Made by a program: the position numbers and the translations under genes. DNA of 64,000 nucleotides from a virus, in the IMG/VR virus record IMGVR_UViG_3300027631_000014, positions 1 to 64,000 of that record; one strand, written 5' to 3'. Within the stretch, counting starts at the first letter, position 1, and every line of letters begins with the position of its first letter. Below the pieces are notes generated by a model. The model did not search any database, had not been told where the DNA came from, and worked only from the letters and a program-made list of their open reading frames with translations. Positions 61,019 through 64,000 of the stretch are shown here, one piece after another.

Positions 61019-61248
61019 TGTTCACAATATCAAAACAAATAGTAGACTGGAATGGAGATCTATATTCAGTTAAAAGAGTCCTTAAAGAAACATCTATTAA
61101 GGAAGAATTCACACAAGAATACAAAGAATATTTAGGTGCTGATGTAGTTCTAAAGAAAAACGGAATGTATTACTTTGTTGAAAAAATTGACGAAGCTCAA
61201 ATAGTTGAGGAAGAAAAACTAGAGCTTGATGAAACAACTGAAGTTTAA
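61018..61248 (+). CDS. Unknown small acidic protein
   Basis: 76 residues. The N-terminal half is beta-like (TISKQIVDWNGDLYSVKRVL), with a helix (TSIKEEFTQEYKEYLGAD) and strands VVLKKNGMYYFVEKI, then an acidic tail (VEEEKLELDETTEV). Coupled by TAATG to the clamp gene. In T4 small factors such as gp33 and RpbA act with the clamp, but no similarity to them can be claimed. Function unknown. Confidence 0.65.
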   Translation: MFTISKQIVDWNGDLYSVKRVLKETSIKEEFTQEYKEYLGADVVLKKNGMYYFVEKIDEAQIVEEEKLELDETTEV

Positions 61249-61256
61249 TATATTTA
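61225..61256 (+). promoter_or_regulatory. Host-type promoter for groES-groEL
   Basis: CTTGA (61225-61229), 19 bases, TATATTTA (61249-61256), 34 bases before the groES ATG. The -33 box is weaker than others, and the -7 region continues TATA, so it also matches the late-type motif. Confidence 0.5.
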
Positions 61257-61290
61257 TACCAGTAAAACAAGTTATAAAAAAATAAAATCT

Positions 61291-61584
61291 ATGTCAAAAT
61301 TACAAGCTGTATTCAACAGCATTATCGTTAGACCTCAAGAAGAGGAAGAAACAACTTATGGTTCAATCGTTGTTCCAGATTTAGGAAAAGAAAAAGGATT
61401 ACGTGGTACTATTGTATCTGTAGGACCTGGTTACTATTGTGCAACAGGAGAATTTGTACCTACAACTCTTAAAGAAGGACAGCAAGTCATTTTACCAGCA
61501 GTAGGTCCATCAAAAGTAGAACTAGATGGTCAAGAATATTGGTCATGTGGTGAAAATGTAGTATTAGCAATTATTAACGATTAA
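61291..61584 (+). CDS. groES: Co-chaperonin GroES
   Basis: 97 residues, the same length as E. coli GroES. FNSIIVRPQEEEETTYGSIV with a mobile loop, VPDLGKEKGLRGTIVSVGPG, and EGQQVILPAVGPSKVELDGQ fit the family roof and barrel strands; the C-terminal VVLAII is typical. The mobile loop (about residues 17-32) is the part that docks GroEL and differs from the bacterial G-G-I-V pattern. It lies nine bases before groEL in one operon, a complete phage chaperonin pair. Confidence 0.9.
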   Translation: MSKLQAVFNSIIVRPQEEEETTYGSIVVPDLGKEKGLRGTIVSVGPGYYCATGEFVPTTLKEGQQVILPAVGPSKVELDGQEYWSCGENVVLAIIND

Positions 61585-61593
61585 AATCAAGTT

Positions 61594-63219
61594 ATGAATA
61601 AAAAAGTAGAATTCGGGCCTGACGCTCGTAAAAGAATTGTAAACGGTATTAATAAAGTAGCAGATGCAGTGACATCCACTTTAGGACCTAATGGTAGAAA
61701 CGTTATATACACTGAATTTGGCGAAGTAAGGTCAACAAAAGATGGTGTTACTGTCGCAAAACAGATTTCAAATCTAGAAGATCCATTAGAAGAATTAGGT
61801 GTACAGATGATTAAACAAGCATCTATCAAAACAGCAAACAATGCAGGTGATGGTACAACTACATCTACTTTACTTGCTCAATCTATTATTAATGAGGGTT
61901 TATCTTATTTAGATAAAGGAGCAAATGCAGTAGAAATTAAACGTGGTATTGATCAAGCAGTAAAAGAAGTAGTAAATTGTATTCGTAAAGAGATATCACA
62001 AGATATTAACCACGAATCTCAATTAGAACAAGTAGCTACAATTTCAGCAAACAACGACCCAGAAATTGGAAAGTTAATTGCAGCAGCGATGGATAAAGTA
62101 GGTCGTGAAGGAGTAGTTCATATTGAAGAATCTAAAACAGGAGAAACATATCTTGAAACAGTAGAAGGTATGCAATTTGATAGAGGATATAAGTCACATT
62201 ACTTTGTTACAAACAATGCTGATATGACTTGTACTTTAGAAGAACCATTCATTTTAATTGCAGACAAGAAATTTAATCAAGTAAAAGATTTATTACCAAT
62301 TTTAGAAGGCGTTTCAGGAACAGGAAAATCGTTATTGATTATTGCTGAAGATATTGACGGAGAAGCTTTATCGACTTTAATTGTAAATAAAATGAGAGGA
62401 ACATTAAAAGTAGCAGCTGTAAAAGCTCCTGACTTTGGTGATCGTAGAAAATTATTACTAGAGGATATGGCTACTATGACTGGTGGTCAGGTATTTAGTT
62501 CAGATAAAGGAATGAAGTTAGATAAATTTTCTTGGGATTGGTTTGGTAAAGCTCGTTTAGTTACTATTTCTAAAGACCAAACAACTATTGTTGATGGCAA
62601 AGGAGAAACAGAAAAAATCGAAGCACGAATTGAAGAACTTCAACAGCAAATTGACAAATCAATTGTACCATTCGAAAAAGAAAAGTTACAAGAACGCTTA
62701 GCAAAATTTATTGGTGGTGTAGCTATTATTCACGTAGGTGGAAATAGTGAACTAGAAATGAAAGAAACTAAAGATCGTGTTGACGATGCTTTACATGCTA
62801 CAAAAGCAGCAATTGAAGAAGGTATTGTACCAGGTGGTGGATCTGTTTTATTATATGCTCGTGAAGCAATTATTAAAACAAGAACTGAACTAGATTCAGA
62901 CATCTACATTGGTAAACAAATAGTTTATAAAGCATGTGCTGCTCCATTTATGAAGATTTTAACAAATGCAGGTTACTCAGAAGGTGAATGTTATGGTTTA
63001 ATCAATCAAATGGGAGATAACAACTGGAAAGGATACAATTTAAAATCTGAAACATTCGTAGATATGAAAGAGGCGGGCATCATCGACCCAGCTAAAGTAA
63101 CTAGAAATGCTATTGAAAATGCAGCATCAATTGCTGGTACAGTATTGTTAACTGAAGCAGCAATTATTGAAGTAAATAACGATAAAAAAGAAGAAGGTGG
63201 AATGCCTGGAATGTACTAA
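61594..63219 (+). CDS. groEL: Chaperonin GroEL
   Basis: 541 residues (E. coli 548). Nucleotide-binding and hinge motifs: TSTLGPNGRNVIY, NNAGDGTTTSTLLAQSII (with the catalytic Asp region GDGTTT), an apical domain with GMQFDRGYKSHYFVTNNADM, and ATKAAIEEGIVPGGGSVLLY. NAIENAASIAGTVLLTEAAI closes the equatorial domain. The C-terminal tail is GGMPGMY, as in bacterial GroEL. It probably folds the abundant capsid or other phage proteins that the host chaperonin handles poorly. Confidence 0.96.
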   Translation: MNKKVEFGPDARKRIVNGINKVADAVTSTLGPNGRNVIYTEFGEVRSTKDGVTVAKQISNLEDPLEELGVQMIKQASIKTANNAGDGTTTSTLLAQSIINEGLSYLDKGANAVEIKRGIDQAVKEVVNCIRKEISQDINHESQLEQVATISANNDPEIGKLIAAAMDKVGREGVVHIEESKTGETYLETVEGMQFDRGYKSHYFVTNNADMTCTLEEPFILIADKKFNQVKDLLPILEGVSGTGKSLLIIAEDIDGEALSTLIVNKMRGTLKVAAVKAPDFGDRRKLLLEDMATMTGGQVFSSDKGMKLDKFSWDWFGKARLVTISKDQTTIVDGKGETEKIEARIEELQQQIDKSIVPFEKEKLQERLAKFIGGVAIIHVGGNSELEMKETKDRVDDALHATKAAIEEGIVPGGGSVLLYAREAIIKTRTELDSDIYIGKQIVYKACAAPFMKILTNAGYSEGECYGLINQMGDNNWKGYNLKSETFVDMKEAGIIDPAKVTRNAIENAASIAGTVLLTEAAIIEVNNDKKEEGGMPGMY

Positions 63220-63476
63220 TGGAACAAGTAGAAAAAAATATATTAATAGCAAAGCGTGTCCCTCCTGGGGACCGTTTTGTGTTAATAGATGATAAAACAA
63301 ATACAGTTCATTCATCATTAACTGAAACACTAGAAGCATATTTTCAACAAACACAAACTAAATGTGAATTTAGATTAGCACCTTTGAAAGGAGAAATATA
63401 CATGATTACTACTGAAGAAGTAGCACCCGCACCTCCACCTCCAGTAAAAAAATTCAATATATATGGAGATTATTAA
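63219..63476 (+). CDS. Unknown small protein after groEL
   Basis: 85 residues. A strand-rich first part (NILIAKRVPPGDRFVLIDDK) with a helical segment (SLTETLEAYFQQT) and a Pro-rich tail (EVAPAPPPPVKKF), ending NIYGDY. Coupled to groEL by TAATG, so it is made with the chaperonin. It could be a substrate or a cofactor, but this is position only. Not recognised. Confidence 0.65.
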   Translation: MEQVEKNILIAKRVPPGDRFVLIDDKTNTVHSSLTETLEAYFQQTQTKCEFRLAPLKGEIYMITTEEVAPAPPPPVKKFNIYGDY

Positions 63477-63484
63477 TATTTATA
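63477..63484 (+). promoter_or_regulatory. Late-type motif TATTTATA
   Basis: AATATTTATAATAAAAACCAT, overlapping the preceding stop (63474-63476) region and nine bases before ATG 63494. Confidence 0.5.
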
Positions 63485-63493
63485 ATAAAAACC

Positions 63494-63658
63494 ATGAAAA
63501 AATCACAATTACGTCAAATTATTAAGGAAGAGATATCTAAAGTATTAAGTGAAATAACATATATTGGATCTGATGGAGAACTAAAAGGAGATTTTACTTT
63601 AAATCAACTCCAATTAACTCCAGAAGTAAAAAATTATATAGAGTCTAAAATAAAATAA
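63494..63658 (+). CDS. Small protein with KKSQLRQIIKEE leader
   Basis: 54 codons. The first 20 residues (MKKSQLRQIIKEEISKVLSE) form a basic amphipathic helix ending in L-S-E, a possible prohead protease site. It resembles the C-terminus of the head-region protein encoded at 1598 (SKFRSVLKSMIKETLK). The remainder is short and polar. It has a late-type motif of the virion class, so a packaged internal protein is a reasonable guess. Confidence 0.6.
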   Translation: MKKSQLRQIIKEEISKVLSEITYIGSDGELKGDFTLNQLQLTPEVKNYIESKIK

Positions 63659-63665
63659 ATAAGTT

Positions 63666-64000
63666 ATGAAACTAGAATTAGAAAAAATTTATAAAGAATA
63701 TTGTGAGGGTGATGTAGAAAGAGAAGAAGATAAATTTATAAATATGATGAAAACATTTATAGAATTTAGACTAGAAGTAAGTGGAGGAAATAAATGTGGT
63801 TGTATGGTAAGTATGACAACTGTAACTAATTTTTTGAATGAAATATTTTTATTTGATAATATGATGGATGATTGGGGGGGATGTTATAGAGGAGATTTTT
63901 GTTGGGAAAAATTTGAATGTTTAGAAAAACTAGTGAATAAAAGTGATTTAGAAAAAGAAATCAAAAATAAAATACTAGAAGGTTATAGGAAAGAATATGG
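63666..64000 (+). CDS. Unknown protein, 3' truncated by window edge
   Basis: The frame is open from ATG 63666 (AATAAGTTATG leader) to the end of the window, 111 codons visible. It is acidic at the N-terminus (EGDVEREEDKFINMMKTFIE) with a Cys-rich middle: C-G-C near residues 48-50 and GGCYRGDFCWEKFEC near 73-87. The Cys pattern might bind a metal. The C-terminus is not in view, and I do not recognise the family. Confidence 0.6.
   Translation, partial: MKLELEKIYKEYCEGDVEREEDKFINMMKTFIEFRLEVSGGNKCGCMVSMTTVTNFLNEIFLFDNMMDDWGGCYRGDFCWEKFECLEKLVNKSDLEKEIKNKILEGYRKEY

Overview
The window is one continuous stretch of a T4-like contractile-tail phage (myovirus) genome. Every supported gene lies on the + strand, the sequence is AT-rich, and genes are packed with frequent ATGA and TAATG overlaps. 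The portal and terminase are not in view. The host is probably a member of the Bacteroidota. Starts have A-rich leaders without a strong Shine-Dalgarno sequence, and twelve promoters fit the Bacteroidota pattern, with a TTTG-like -33 box, a fixed 19-bp spacer and a TAnnTTTR-like -7 box. No gene-free stretch exceeds 300 bases. The longest gap (3401-3604) holds a terminator, a promoter and an inverted repeat.

Layout. Positions 1-6.3 kb carry head genes: unknown head-region proteins, prohead protease (gp21), scaffold (gp22) and major capsid protein (gp23). PhoH, a small membrane protein and a block of fibres and adhesins follow (7-18 kb), including a 1369-aa GTASYA-repeat fibre, a YadA-like SHAEG-repeat fibre and a 1014-aa beta-rich adhesin. 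Neck and tail-completion genes lie at 18-20.7 kb, then another fibre-like gene and, unexpectedly, an LCIB-type (theta-class) carbonic anhydrase-like protein at 21.7-22.6 kb. Sheath, tube, gp26-like protein, overlapping chaperone-like ORF, tape measure, gp53-like wedge and a hub-like protein with an M23 peptidase follow, to 35 kb.

From 35 kb the content is replication and metabolism: a short family A polymerase-like protein, HNH endonuclease, gp32, UvsX, RNase H, gp41 helicase, NrdB and NrdA. A DNA-modification block follows at 46.8-51.5 kb, with a TGT/DpdA-like transglycosylase, QueC, thioredoxin, QueD, QueE and FolE. These would make preQ0 from GTP and place a 7-deazaguanine in phage DNA. 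Next come small membrane and unknown proteins, an enlarged thymidylate synthase, an amidase endolysin, a MazG-like enzyme, family B DNA polymerase, sliding clamp, GroES and GroEL.

Two promoter-like signals divide the map. TTTGG-N19-TATATTTA precedes mostly replication and metabolism genes. A motif without a -33 box, ATATTTATAATAAAA, precedes mostly virion genes. Several -33 boxes sit inside terminator hairpins or on the stop codon of the gene before. Other notable points are an 80-aa protein ending in an SSB-like DDELPF tail, a QueC without its zinc cysteines, a half-length acyl-carrier-protein-like ORF, modules shared between thymidylate synthase and a free-standing protein, and short terminal peptides that may target proteins into the prohead.
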